Notes under the pieces: model-generated
Told to the model about the DNA's origin: nothing
What the model saw: only the letters and a program-made list of their open reading frames with translations
Database searches by the model: none
Assembly (NCBI RefSeq): GCF_013285155.1
Contig: NZ_JABTEL010000004.1
Location: forward strand, 1 to 64,000
DNA length: 64,000 nt
Source: Winogradskyella undariae
GTDB lineage: Bacteria; Bacteroidota; Bacteroidia; Flavobacteriales; Flavobacteriaceae
Direction: 5' to 3'
Shown: positions 45,656 through 55,069 of the stretch, in pieces
Numbering within the stretch: the stretch's first letter is position 1
Layout: each line of letters starts with the position of its first letter
Program-made: the position numbers and the translations under genes

Positions 45656-46717
45656 CTATTTCTTATTATCTTCTTTAATTAAGTAAATATAGACAGGAAA
45701 GTGATCACTATAACCACCTGAAAGACCTGCATTTTTCATTCTTAAAGGATAATCTTTGTAACGCCCTTCTTTGTTTGTTAAATAGCTTTTATTAAAAATA
45801 CCAGCTTTATAAAATCTATAAGAAGAATAATCCTTTTCTAATAAAGGTTGTGTAAATAAAATCATATCAAACAAACTCCAAGCATCTCTATAACCTGTTG
45901 TTCCTAAACCTTGTTTTTTATATAGATTCTCAAAAGGATTATAGACACCTTTAAGCTTTACATCTTCTTTGTCAGCTTCAGTTTTTATAGCTTTTTTCAT
46001 ACTATCATTTGTTGGGTTATCATTAAAATCTCCCATAGTCATGATTTTAGCATAAGGATCATTAGCTTGTAATGAATCAATAATTTGCTTATTCAATTTA
46101 CCAGCGGCAATACGCTTAAATCTACTTCTTGCTTCACCACCACTACGAGATGGCCAGTGGTTAACAATGATGTGAATTAAGTCTCCTTCTAATTCTCCAC
46201 TAACTAACAATTGATCTCTTGTAAATACACGTTTTCTTGTAGAATCGTCATATATAAGTAACTCATGAGAACTCGTTTCTAGGGGCTTAAAAAGTGCTTT
46301 TTGATATAATAATGCGACGTCAATTCCTCTTTTGTCAGGAGAATCAAAATGCACAATACCGTAATCTTTATCTAATAATTGAGGATCATTAACCAAATCC
46401 ATCAAGACCTGAAGGTTTTCAACTTCAGAAACACCAATTACAGCAGGAGAGTTATGTGTGTCATCATAACCTATATCTGCAATTACTTTTGCCATATTAT
46501 GAAGTTTTTTCTTATAAGCCTCACCTCTTAGAGACTCATTCAATTCCATCATAGGACTGGCTTCATCATATATAGTTGTGTCATTTATAGTATCAAATAA
46601 ATTCTCTAAATTATAGAAAGCTACGGTATGTATTTTGTATTTCTTTTTTTCTTGTGCACTTATGCTTACTGACACTAACAACAGTATAGCTATAAATTTG
46701 AACCTCAAACTTTTCAT
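45656..46717 (-). CDS. Exported endonuclease/exonuclease/phosphatase family protein
   Basis: The product is 353 residues with a signal peptide (cleaved near SISAQ, residue 21). The fold of DNase I-like enzymes is clear: FYNLENLFD, VIGVSEVENLQVL (metal Glu), VNHWPSRSGG (catalytic His), MGDFNDNPTN (Asp-x-Asn), and SDHFPVYI (Asp-His) at the end. Such secreted enzymes cut DNA/RNA or phosphate esters. It is divergent from a TonB receptor/DUF5689 pair, and the promoter boxes lie side by side, so joint use in scavenging nucleic acid or phosphate is likely. Confidence 0.9.
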   Translation of the reverse strand: MKSLRFKFIAILLLVSVSISAQEKKKYKIHTVAFYNLENLFDTINDTTIYDEASPMMELNESLRGEAYKKKLHNMAKVIADIGYDDTHNSPAVIGVSEVENLQVLMDLVNDPQLLDKDYGIVHFDSPDKRGIDVALLYQKALFKPLETSSHELLIYDDSTRKRVFTRDQLLVSGELEGDLIHIIVNHWPSRSGGEARSRFKRIAAGKLNKQIIDSLQANDPYAKIMTMGDFNDNPTNDSMKKAIKTEADKEDVKLKGVYNPFENLYKKQGLGTTGYRDAWSLFDMILFTQPLLEKDYSSYRFYKAGIFNKSYLTNKEGRYKDYPLRMKNAGLSGGYSDHFPVYIYLIKEDNKK

Positions 46718-46762
46718 CTTGTGAATATTAAATTAACATTAATTACTTTACAATTCTTGGGC

Positions 46763-46798
46763 CAAAAGTATATATTTATTATAAATAATGTAGATTTG
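46763..46798. promoter_or_regulatory. Paired divergent TAnnTTTG boxes
   Basis: TACTTTTG on the - strand (46770-46763) lies 46 bases before the endonuclease ATG. TAGATTTG on the + strand (46791-46798) lies 55 bases before the TonB receptor ATG. Both fit the flavobacterial -7 box, although neither has a clear TTG at the right distance. The two sites are 20 bases apart, so one regulator could govern both. Confidence 0.45.
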
Positions 46799-46853
46799 CA
46801 CGCCTTAAATAACTATTATTTAATAATCAAACATTATTAACTTAAATTTAATT

Positions 46854-49625
46854 ATGAAAAAAAGTCTAATTATTTTACTCTTTGGAGTTTTAACTTCCTT
46901 TACTATGATGGCGCAAAGCACCATTATAAAAGGTAGTGTAAAAGATGCTACATCTTCTGAACCAATTCCAGATGTAACAATAACTATTGAAGAAACTCAA
47001 AAATCAACATTAACTGATGGCTTCGGAGAATTTACTTTCTCCAGCAATGTTCCATTAGGAGAGCAAGTTCTAAGAGTTTCTAAAACAGGATATAAGACTA
47101 AACGCTATCCTATTATCGTAAACAAAGGACAGACAGTTGATATTACAGATATGACTTTAGATATCGATGTATCCGATGTACAAGATATGTTTACAATTAC
47201 ATTATCTGATGATGAATTAAATGATGATACTAGTGGGGCAGATAACATCTCTGGTTTATTATCTTCTTCATTAGACATTTTTCAGAGAACAGCAGCATTC
47301 GAATTTAGTTCTTCATTTTTTAAGGTAAGAGGATTAGATTCTGAAAACGGTTCTGTTTTAATGAACGGTATTGAAATGAACAAACTTTACAACGGAAGAC
47401 CACAATGGAGTAATTGGGGTGGATTAAACGACATGATGCGTAACCAAGTGTTAACAACAGGTCTTACACCTTCTGAATACAACTTTGGTGGTGTATTAGG
47501 AACATCTAATATTATAACAAGAGCGTCTTCTTACAGAAAAGGTGGTAGAGTTACTTTTTCTAATTCAAATAGAAGTTATACAAATCGTGCTATGGCAAGT
47601 TACGCTTCTGGATTACTAGATGACGGATGGTCTTTTGCTCTTATGCTTGGTAGACGATGGGGAGATGAAGGTTTTGTAGATGGAACCGTATATGATTCTA
47701 ACTCATTTTTCGCTTCTGTAGAAAAGAAAATAAACGATAAACACAGTATTAACTTTACTTCTGTTTACACACCGAATAGAAGAGGAAAATCTTCAGCTAA
47801 CACTCAGGAGGTTTATGACTTAAAAGGAATTAAATACAATGAATACTGGGGTAGTTTAGATGGTGAGCAAAAAAACTCACGTATTAAAGAAGTTGAAGAA
47901 CCTATCTTTATGTTAAATCATTATTGGGATATTTCTTCTAAAACAAAATTAAATACTAATGTAGGTTACCAATTTGGTAAATTAGGAAACAGTAGATTAG
48001 ATTACTCTGGAGGAGGAAACCCAAGTCCTGCATATTACCAAGATTTACCTAGCTATGCCTTATCTGACACAGACGGACCTGATTATACTGGTGCTTACTT
48101 ATCTGAACAAGAGTTTATAAATGATGGACAAATAGATTGGAATCGTATTATAGACGCTAACGTTACTAATAATATCAATGATATTAGTTCTGCTTATGCG
48201 TTATATGAAGACAGAGCAGATGATACCCAATTAACTGTTAATTCTATATTCACTTCAGAGCTTAACGACCATATTATTTTAAATGGTGCAGTAAACTATA
48301 AAAACCTTAAATCAGAAAACTTTGGTGAGGTTTTAGATTTATTAGGATCTAATGTTGGTTTATTAAACGTTGATTCTTTTGATGGATTTGAATACGATAA
48401 CAAAAATGCGGGAAGATTAGTTCAAGAAGGTGATAAATACAGATATAATTACAACTTATTTGCTGAGGTTGTTTCTGGTTATGCACAAGGACAATTCACT
48501 TATAATAAATTTGACTTCTATTTATCAGGGAACATCACAAGCACAACATACCAAAGAGAAGGATTATGGGAGCACAGTAGATTTTTAGGTGATCTTTCTT
48601 ACGGAAAAGGTGAAGAATTATCTTTTACAGGCGTTGGGGGTAAAGCAGGATTTACTTATAAAATTTCTGGAAAACATTTAATTGATGTTAACGGTGGCTA
48701 TTTAACAAGAGCTCCTAATTTACGTAACACATTCTCTAACTCAAGAGAAAACCACAGTGTAGTAAGAGATATCAGTGAAGAAATTGTAACATCTTTTGAC
48801 GCTAGCTATATTTTTAGATCTCCAATAGTAAACGCAAAAATAACAGGATTCTACACAAAAATTGAAGATGCTAACGAAGTAGGATTCTATTACGCAGATG
48901 GTTTAAGTGGTGGAAATGATATTGCAGACAATGATACTTCTGCCTTTGTACAAGAAGTTTTACAAGGTATAGATAAAAAACACTTAGGTGTTGAGTTAGG
49001 TGTTGAAGCACAAGTAACACCTACAATTAAATTAAAAGGTGCTGCATCAATAGGTCAATACACTTATGACAACAATCCTAACTTGTATTTAACATCTGCA
49101 AGTTTTGAAACGGAAAATGGCTCTATCGATTACGGTCAAGCTAACCTAAAAGATTACAAATTAGCCGGTGGCCCTCAAAGAGCGGCTTCTATTGGTTTTG
49201 AATATAGAGATCCTAACTTCTGGTGGTTTGGTGCAACAGCCAACTTCTTTTCTAATGCTTACATTGATGTAAATGCATTAACAAGAACAGAGAATTTCTA
49301 CTTAGATTCTGACGGACTTCCTTTAAATGATTACAATGAAGAAATAGCTACTGAATTACTAAAACAAGAAAAAATCAGCGATTATATGGTGGTAAACCTT
49401 GTTGGTGGTAAATCTTGGAAAGTAGGCGATTATTACATTAGCCTTTTTGCTAGTGTTGGTAACATTTTAGACGAAGTATACAAAACAGGAGGTTTTGAGC
49501 AAGGTAGAAATGCTAATTACACAGAGTTAAGAGATGACAATGCAGGTGGAGCACCTAAATTTGGATCAAAATATTGGTACGGTCGTGGTGCTAATTATTT
49601 TGTTAACCTTAACGTAAGATTCTAA
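46854..49625 (+). CDS. TonB-dependent outer-membrane receptor
   Basis: The product is 923 residues. It has a signal peptide (about 1-20), a carboxypeptidase-regulatory-like domain (about 23-105: VKDATSSEPIPDVTITIEE), a plug domain (about 130-230: FKVRGLDSENGSVLMNGIEM, then GGVLGTSNIITR), and a barrel of about 680 residues ending in a terminal Phe (NVRF). It takes up a large or bound substrate with energy from TonB. With the DUF5689 lipoprotein downstream (79 bases to its start) and the divergent nuclease, the substrate is probably derived from nucleic acid. This is inference. Confidence 0.92.
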   Translation: MKKSLIILLFGVLTSFTMMAQSTIIKGSVKDATSSEPIPDVTITIEETQKSTLTDGFGEFTFSSNVPLGEQVLRVSKTGYKTKRYPIIVNKGQTVDITDMTLDIDVSDVQDMFTITLSDDELNDDTSGADNISGLLSSSLDIFQRTAAFEFSSSFFKVRGLDSENGSVLMNGIEMNKLYNGRPQWSNWGGLNDMMRNQVLTTGLTPSEYNFGGVLGTSNIITRASSYRKGGRVTFSNSNRSYTNRAMASYASGLLDDGWSFALMLGRRWGDEGFVDGTVYDSNSFFASVEKKINDKHSINFTSVYTPNRRGKSSANTQEVYDLKGIKYNEYWGSLDGEQKNSRIKEVEEPIFMLNHYWDISSKTKLNTNVGYQFGKLGNSRLDYSGGGNPSPAYYQDLPSYALSDTDGPDYTGAYLSEQEFINDGQIDWNRIIDANVTNNINDISSAYALYEDRADDTQLTVNSIFTSELNDHIILNGAVNYKNLKSENFGEVLDLLGSNVGLLNVDSFDGFEYDNKNAGRLVQEGDKYRYNYNLFAEVVSGYAQGQFTYNKFDFYLSGNITSTTYQREGLWEHSRFLGDLSYGKGEELSFTGVGGKAGFTYKISGKHLIDVNGGYLTRAPNLRNTFSNSRENHSVVRDISEEIVTSFDASYIFRSPIVNAKITGFYTKIEDANEVGFYYADGLSGGNDIADNDTSAFVQEVLQGIDKKHLGVELGVEAQVTPTIKLKGAASIGQYTYDNNPNLYLTSASFETENGSIDYGQANLKDYKLAGGPQRAASIGFEYRDPNFWWFGATANFFSNAYIDVNALTRTENFYLDSDGLPLNDYNEEIATELLKQEKISDYMVVNLVGGKSWKVGDYYISLFASVGNILDEVYKTGGFEQGRNANYTELRDDNAGGAPKFGSKYWYGRGANYFVNLNVRF

Positions 49626-49703
49626 AAAAGAAAAATTAATTAAAATACTACAATTATGAAATGTATTAATTTCATAAATTCAATAATTATAAACAAAAAA
49701 GTT

Positions 49704-51137
49704 ATGAATAAAGCGATTAAATCTTTAAAATTAATGCTAGTCTTAATAGCTTCTGTTGCTATAACGTCTTGTGTACAAGATGATGACTACACCATTCCTA
49801 GTAGCTTAGGAGATGAAGAAAACGAAAATTTACAAGAACTTCTTGCTAAACTAGATTCAGAAGACTCTAATTTAACAGAAATTTCTATTTCTAATTTAAA
49901 AGCACTTTACGAAGCTTATGAGGAAGGTCAATCTGGTTTTGACTATAATCATTTCATTCAAATAACGGACAGCTTATTAGTAAAAGGATATGTATCATCT
50001 TCAGATGCTACAGGAAACTTTTACAAAGAATTTTATATGCAAGATGCTCCTGAAAATCCAACAGCTGGTATAGGTGTTGTTTTAAATCAAGTCGATTCTT
50101 ACAACCAATTTAATAAGGGACGTGAAATTTACATCCTTCTTACTGACACTTATGTTGGTTATAATTCTAACGAAATAATTTCTATAGGAGGAAAAGAAGA
50201 TGGTGATGAAGTAGGACAGTTTACAGAAGCTCAAGTTAGTGATTACATTTTTAGATCTTCAAACACAGAGACAATCGTTCCTTTAGAGCTTAGTTTATCT
50301 GAAATTAATGCCTCTCATGTTGGTATGTTTGTAACCTCTAACAATGTACAATTTCCAGAAAGCTTAATTGGATCTACTTACGGAGACCCAACAGAAGACT
50401 TTGATACATCAAGAACACTTCAAGCTTGTGAAGGATTTGGATACAGTACTTTTACTTTAGAAACAAGTTCATTCGCTAGTTTTTACAACACACCATTACC
50501 AACAGAAAAAGGAGGTAATATTTCTGCAGTAGTATTAAAATCTTATGGTGGAGACAATCTGGTATTTTTACTTAACGATTTATCAGATGTTCAATTTACT
50601 AATGACCGTTGTACGCCTGATGATCTTAATGATTATAATGTTGTTTTTTCTGAAGATTTTAGTAATGGATTAAATGATTGGGAAGTTACAAATACAACAG
50701 GATCAAATAGCTGGTATGCTAGCAACTATGACGGCACATATTATGTAAGAGCTTCAGGATATTCTAGTGGTGATATTGATAATATGGTAAGCTGGTTAAT
50801 TTCTCCTTCTATTGATTTTGATGCACAAGAAAACGAGCAATTAATATTACAGATTGCTGATGCATATAATAACGGACAACCATTGCAATTATACTATTCT
50901 AATGATTACACTTCAGGTTCTAACCCTGATGATGTAACTTGGACAACAATAGACTCTTCTGCAATTGCAGCACTTGCTGTAAATGATGGATATTTTGATA
51001 ATAATTATGATACTACCGGTTTAATTGATCTTTCTTCAATTTCTGGTAATGCAGTTATAGCTCTTGTATATGATAGCAATAACGGAACAATATCATCTAC
51101 TATTGATTTAGGTGATGTAAAAATACTTGCTCAATAA
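49704..51137 (+). CDS. DUF5689 lipoprotein, partner of the TonB receptor
   Basis: The product is 477 residues from the ATG at 49704; an earlier ATG at 49656 would bury the signal peptide. The lipoprotein signal ends VAITSC. A DUF5689 domain with an OB-like opening follows (DSLLVKGYVSSSDATGNFYKEF). The C-terminal third is a beta-sandwich beginning VVFSEDFSNGLNDWEV, of a carbohydrate- or protein-binding type, often called the choice-of-anchor domain. DUF5689 proteins commonly follow such receptors and likely form the surface lid or binding unit. Confidence 0.85.
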   Translation: MNKAIKSLKLMLVLIASVAITSCVQDDDYTIPSSLGDEENENLQELLAKLDSEDSNLTEISISNLKALYEAYEEGQSGFDYNHFIQITDSLLVKGYVSSSDATGNFYKEFYMQDAPENPTAGIGVVLNQVDSYNQFNKGREIYILLTDTYVGYNSNEIISIGGKEDGDEVGQFTEAQVSDYIFRSSNTETIVPLELSLSEINASHVGMFVTSNNVQFPESLIGSTYGDPTEDFDTSRTLQACEGFGYSTFTLETSSFASFYNTPLPTEKGGNISAVVLKSYGGDNLVFLLNDLSDVQFTNDRCTPDDLNDYNVVFSEDFSNGLNDWEVTNTTGSNSWYASNYDGTYYVRASGYSSGDIDNMVSWLISPSIDFDAQENEQLILQIADAYNNGQPLQLYYSNDYTSGSNPDDVTWTTIDSSAIAALAVNDGYFDNNYDTTGLIDLSSISGNAVIALVYDSNNGTISSTIDLGDVKILAQ

Positions 51138-51152
51138 AAGTTTTTAATTTAT

Positions 51153-51190
51153 AAAAAGAGACTGTCTACAAAAGTAGACAGTCTCTTTTT
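51153..51190 (+). terminator. Terminator of the receptor/DUF5689 operon
   Basis: AAAAAGAGACTGTCTAC (51153-51169) pairs perfectly with GTAGACAGTCTCTTTTT (51174-51190) around AAAA and is followed by more T. Confidence 0.92.
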
Positions 51191-51266
51191 TTTTTACAAA
51201 ACACAGCACTTACTTACAACAAATCACTTTACCTAAAATAGACACAACAATTAAAAACATTCCTCT

Positions 51267-51626
51267 ATGCTAGACATTTACTACATTTCCATTTTTAAAC
51301 ACTATAAAAAAGCATTTGGCAAAAAAAGTATCTCAATAGCTTTATTTTATATTAATGCCTTAGAGATTAGTATAATTCTTGTCTTAGGTGCGTTTTTAAA
51401 AGCATTTGCTACTCAAATGAAGATAACTGTAATGTCTACAACAAAGTTTTGGGTATTATTTGTTTTGATAGCATTATTTGTAATATCTAAAAATTGGATG
51501 CGCTATAATGGAAAGAAAAGAACCATTCTTAATGCAAAAGCTAAGCCTAACACTATGCCTATATATTTATTATGGATCATACCTGCTGGCTGTATTACAC
51601 TAGCCCTTATACTACTTAAAGTTTAA
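51267..51626 (+). CDS. Small three-helix membrane protein
   Basis: The product is 119 residues with hydrophobic segments at about 23-45, 60-76 and 96-117. Basic residues around RYNGKKR suggest that loop is cytoplasmic. I recognise no family. It stands alone with a terminator at 51654. Confidence 0.55.
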   Translation: MLDIYYISIFKHYKKAFGKKSISIALFYINALEISIILVLGAFLKAFATQMKITVMSTTKFWVLFVLIALFVISKNWMRYNGKKRTILNAKAKPNTMPIYLLWIIPAGCITLALILLKV

Positions 51627-51653
51627 TAAGGTCTTGTTTAAAATGGTTAAATA

Positions 51654-51685
51654 AAAAAACGCAACCCTTTTCGGATTGCGTTTTT
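51654..51685. terminator. Terminator between convergent genes
   Basis: AAAAACGCAA (51654-51663) pairs with TTGCGTTTTT (about 51675-51684), with CC/GG pairs inside. T- and A-runs flank it on both strands. Confidence 0.8.
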
Positions 51686-51710
51686 CTATATGTGTTTTTT
51701 GTAAAACTAA

Positions 51711-52250
51711 CTACTTAGCTTTTTCTTCAGTTTTCTCTTCTGTTTTTTTATCCTTGCTGCAACATTCTTTTTTACAATCTTTAGAACAGGCTTTCTTATC
51801 AGCTTCTGTTTTATTTGCACAACATTCTTTTTTACAGTCAGCACTACAAGCTTTTTTTTCACCACCAAAAGCATCAACTTTATGCATGTCTTTAACTTTA
51901 TAGATGTCTGCAACTTTACCAACAGCTTCTTCTAAAGACTTAGGTGTTACTTTAGCTTCATCATACTCAACCATCGCTAAACGTGTATCAAAATCAACCT
52001 TAGCAGATTTTACACCATCCATTTTAGCCATTTTCTTTTCAATAGTTTTGGCACAACCCATTGCACAAGTCATTCCTTCAATTCCAAATTCTACTTTAGC
52101 GTAAGTTGCATTTGGATCTAGAGTTTGAGCAACATCTTTTTTAGCCACTGCCACCTCTACTGTTTTAACTTCTGGTTGTGTTTCATTTTTACAAGATGTA
52201 AAAACAAAAGCCATAATTGCGACTAAACCTGTTATTCTTAATGTCTTCAT
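51711..52250 (-). CDS. HMA-domain lipoprotein with Cys-rich tail
   Basis: The product is 179 residues. A lipoprotein signal ends FTSC with Cys20. A heavy-metal-associated domain follows at about 50-115, but its metal loop reads MTCAMGC, that is CxxxC (Cys62, Cys66) in place of the usual CxxC. The last 45 residues hold repeated cysteine groups (CSADCKKECC and CSKDCKKECC) in a charged linker. It probably binds copper or another soft metal in the periplasm. No transporter ATPase gene is adjacent. Confidence 0.88.
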   Translation of the reverse strand: MKTLRITGLVAIMAFVFTSCKNETQPEVKTVEVAVAKKDVAQTLDPNATYAKVEFGIEGMTCAMGCAKTIEKKMAKMDGVKSAKVDFDTRLAMVEYDEAKVTPKSLEEAVGKVADIYKVKDMHKVDAFGGEKKACSADCKKECCANKTEADKKACSKDCKKECCSKDKKTEEKTEEKAK

Positions 52251-52565
52251 TGAATTAACTAATTAAATTTTGCCTAAAACTAATAAATATTGCCCTTTCA
52301 TACGTGATAATTAACGAATTTTATGACTCATTTATATTAATTTCACATAAAAAACCTTTATTTAAAATCGTTATAACCAATAAAGTGATCTAACTATTTT
52401 ATTAAAGTGATGAAGACTAACAAAAACAAATTAAAATTTCATCTGAAAGGAGTTCGCGGACATTGAAAAAATCTCAAGTTAAAAATTTAAAACGGATGAT
52501 TATCTGTTTTAATAGAACAAAGCAAACTCTATAATTGACATATATTTACCAATAAAAACTAACAA
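52251..52565. other. Divergent intergenic region, HMA lipoprotein / DUF3781
   Basis: These 315 bases hold no supported gene. An imperfect hairpin, AAAACGGAT/ATCTGTTTT, lies near 52490-52512. TTGACATATATTTA (about 52537-52550) is near the DUF3781 start but does not fit the flavobacterial spacing. Nothing else stands out. Confidence 0.4.
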
Positions 52566-52827
52566 ATGAACACTTACAAAAAAGATATTTTAAACAAAAT
52601 TTGTTACACAGAACTTGTTTACGGTAGAATAAATAAAAAGTTGAATTTAGAACTTTCTAAAGATAAAATTGAAACATTGATTTCTGAAATTCTATTAGAA
52701 ACTAACGAATCTGAATTTATTAAAAAAGGCAAAAATATTTATATAACAAATACCGAAAGAAAGATTAGACTAACAATTAATTCCTTTTACACATAGAATA
52801 ATTACAGCGGATAAACTGAATAATTAA
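52566..52827 (+). pseudogene. DUF3781 protein, frameshifted near its C-terminus
   Basis: The in-frame product is 76 residues (stop at 52794-52796) and begins as DUF3781: ICYTELVYGRINKKL, then KKGKNIYITN and IRLTINS. Family members end in a short RIITADKL-type strand. That strand is encoded here in another frame: RIITADKLNN, stop at 52825-52827. Removing one T from the run at 52785-52788 restores a full-length protein (TINSFTHRIITADKLNN). The family has no known function. It may be a young mutation, a sequencing indel or a tolerated truncation. Confidence 0.7.
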
Positions 52828-52942
52828 TTTATTTATAAGTGATCATTTAAAATATTCTTTATAAATATCTACCGGTTCGTAGATTTACATGAGTTAATTT
52901 AGCATGGCATATAATTAAGAACTCAAAGGATTAGATATAAAA

Positions 52943-52972
52943 AAAAGCCGAAGTTTTCACTTCGGCTTTTTT
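52943..52972. terminator. Terminator of the M16 protease operon
   Basis: AAAAAGCCGAAG (52943-52954) pairs perfectly with CTTCGGCTTTTT (52961-52972). On the - strand it follows the M16 gene and is followed by a T-run. Confidence 0.88.
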
Positions 52973-52992
52973 AAACATGTATGTTATTCTAA

Positions 52993-55068
52993 TTATTTAA
53001 AATCAGCATCTGTTACACCTGAATTTAATTTAGCTTCTAAAAGCTTATAAACGATCAGTTGTCCCATTTGAGAACCTTCTCTAGTTGTTGGAAACTTAAC
53101 TCCTTCGAAGTCTTTATAATCTTTTAAAACTACTTCTTGACTCTGAGTTTGACCTTGCATAGAAGTCGTTTGTACTTCTTTTACTTTAAGTCCTGTTTCA
53201 ACATCATAAAAATAAGCTAAAGAAACTACCTCTCCAGAAACCTGAACTTTGTAAGCATCTTTACCTTCTACTTCTTCAATACTAGTGATTTTTGAATTAT
53301 CAGAATTTAATAAATTTAATTCTGTAAATAAACCACCTAAAGCTTTCATATCAGCAACCATATTTTCTGGAAGTGGATTTTTGTTCATAGTCACAACTTC
53401 TTGTGTAGTTAAAACTGTCATCATAGCATTTCCATTCATAAAAATGGTTTGTAAAAGTTTACCATCCATACGTTTTTCTTCACTAATAATAGTAGACCCC
53501 ATTGCACTAGCTTCATATTTTAATAAAATAGAACTTAAAGCTTCAACTTTGTCTTTACCACCAATAGCATCAATGTATTTATTCATTACAGATTTGGCAT
53601 TTACACCTTCTGGTAACTTAACATCAAATACAGGTTTTTCAGTAGCATTTGCATACTCATCAAAATACATAATTGGAATTCCTGTTTTCTCTAAATTATC
53701 TAATACATCTGCACCATTACCTACTACTACAATTCTTAAATTATCTGTCTTGAAGTATTTGTTAGCGACACGTTGAATATCTTCAACTGTTACATCATTT
53801 ATTTTTTGCAAATAAGTTGTGTAAAAATCTTCAGGTAAATCATTTAATTTAATGTTTAAAGCATAACTAGCAATTGTTTGCGGACGCTCTAAAGCCATTA
53901 CAAAATTACCAACGTATTTTGCCTTAGCATCTTTTAATAACTGTGGATCTACAGGTTCAGTTTTAATTCTATTGATTTCTTTTATAGCTTCAACTACAGC
54001 ACTATCAGTAACTGCATTTCTAACTTTAGCAGTTGCATTAAAACGAGATGCACCATACCTATCTGTTCCTAAACGAGAATAAGCTCCGTAAGTGTAACCA
54101 TGCTCTTCTCTAAGGTTTTTAAATAAATAACCTTCTCCACCACCACCTAAGATGTTGTTCGTAATTAAAGCTGCATGATAATCTGGATCATTCATCTTTA
54201 AATTTACATTATTAGTAAGAGAAATATTAGATTGTGTTGCGTCTGGTACATTTACAAAATTAATTTGTGTGTACTGTACATTAGGACTAGGTTTTGGAAC
54301 CGTAGTACTTACATCTACAGACTTAGTCCAATCTTTAAAGTATTTTTTAATTTTCTTCTTAACATCTTTAAACTCTACATCACCAATAACAACTAAATAT
54401 GCATTATTAGGATTGAAGTTTTTTTCATAAAATGCAACAGCATCACCAAAAGAAACATTATTTATAGTTTCTTCTGTCACAAACTCTCCGTAAGGATGTT
54501 TTGTTCCGTAAGCCAAAGCAGAACCAACTCTACCCGCAATAGCATCTGCACTTTTTGCATCAGATTTTAAACTTTCTATTAATTTTGTTTTTTCTTTATC
54601 AAACTCTTCTTCAGTTAATAGAGGATTAATAACTGCATCAGCCATTAATTCTAATATTCTGTCTGAGTACTTAGTTAGTGAACTTCCAAAACCTCCACTA
54701 ATTCCTATATTTAAACTTGCACCTAAGAAATCTATTTCTTCATTAAATGCGTCTTTAGAAATTGTTGTTGTTCCGTTACCTAACATACTTCCAATTAAAC
54801 TTTCTACTCCAGCTTTTTTACCTGTTGCAATTGGACTGTTATCTATACGTAAAGAATAAGATACTCTTGGTAAAACGTGGTTTTCTACCACAAGTACTTT
54901 TAATCCATTCTTTAAGGTAAACTCTTCTGGCTTGTCTATTGAAATTTCTGGTTCAGGACCAGCCACAGGTGGTTGAGATCTATCTATTTGTGCATTGGCA
55001 CTAATAGTCATTATAAATAATGCGAAAAACGCTACTATTTTAGTGTTCATGTTAAATGCTGTTTTCAT
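52993..55068 (-). CDS. M16 family protease, non-catalytic subunit with LolA-like tail
   Basis: The product is 691 residues with a signal peptide (ending SANAQ, about residue 27). Two M16 halves occupy about 45-470. The HxxEH metal motif is absent where expected (VESLIGSMLGNGT), as in inactive partner subunits. From about 490 a separate beta-rich domain reads MNKYIDAIGGKDKVEAL and then strands of the LolA/outer-membrane-sorting type. It lies 1 base after the catalytic subunit gene. The pair likely forms a periplasmic heterodimeric peptidase for short peptides. Confidence 0.9.
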   Translation of the reverse strand: MKTAFNMNTKIVAFFALFIMTISANAQIDRSQPPVAGPEPEISIDKPEEFTLKNGLKVLVVENHVLPRVSYSLRIDNSPIATGKKAGVESLIGSMLGNGTTTISKDAFNEEIDFLGASLNIGISGGFGSSLTKYSDRILELMADAVINPLLTEEEFDKEKTKLIESLKSDAKSADAIAGRVGSALAYGTKHPYGEFVTEETINNVSFGDAVAFYEKNFNPNNAYLVVIGDVEFKDVKKKIKKYFKDWTKSVDVSTTVPKPSPNVQYTQINFVNVPDATQSNISLTNNVNLKMNDPDYHAALITNNILGGGGEGYLFKNLREEHGYTYGAYSRLGTDRYGASRFNATAKVRNAVTDSAVVEAIKEINRIKTEPVDPQLLKDAKAKYVGNFVMALERPQTIASYALNIKLNDLPEDFYTTYLQKINDVTVEDIQRVANKYFKTDNLRIVVVGNGADVLDNLEKTGIPIMYFDEYANATEKPVFDVKLPEGVNAKSVMNKYIDAIGGKDKVEALSSILLKYEASAMGSTIISEEKRMDGKLLQTIFMNGNAMMTVLTTQEVVTMNKNPLPENMVADMKALGGLFTELNLLNSDNSKITSIEEVEGKDAYKVQVSGEVVSLAYFYDVETGLKVKEVQTTSMQGQTQSQEVVLKDYKDFEGVKFPTTREGSQMGQLIVYKLLEAKLNSGVTDADFK

Positions 55069-55069
55069 A

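Noticed and set aside
53285-53776. Opposite-strand open frame of 163 codons within the M16 subunit
   Set aside because: The real M16 frame is conserved throughout and the shadow shows no domain.
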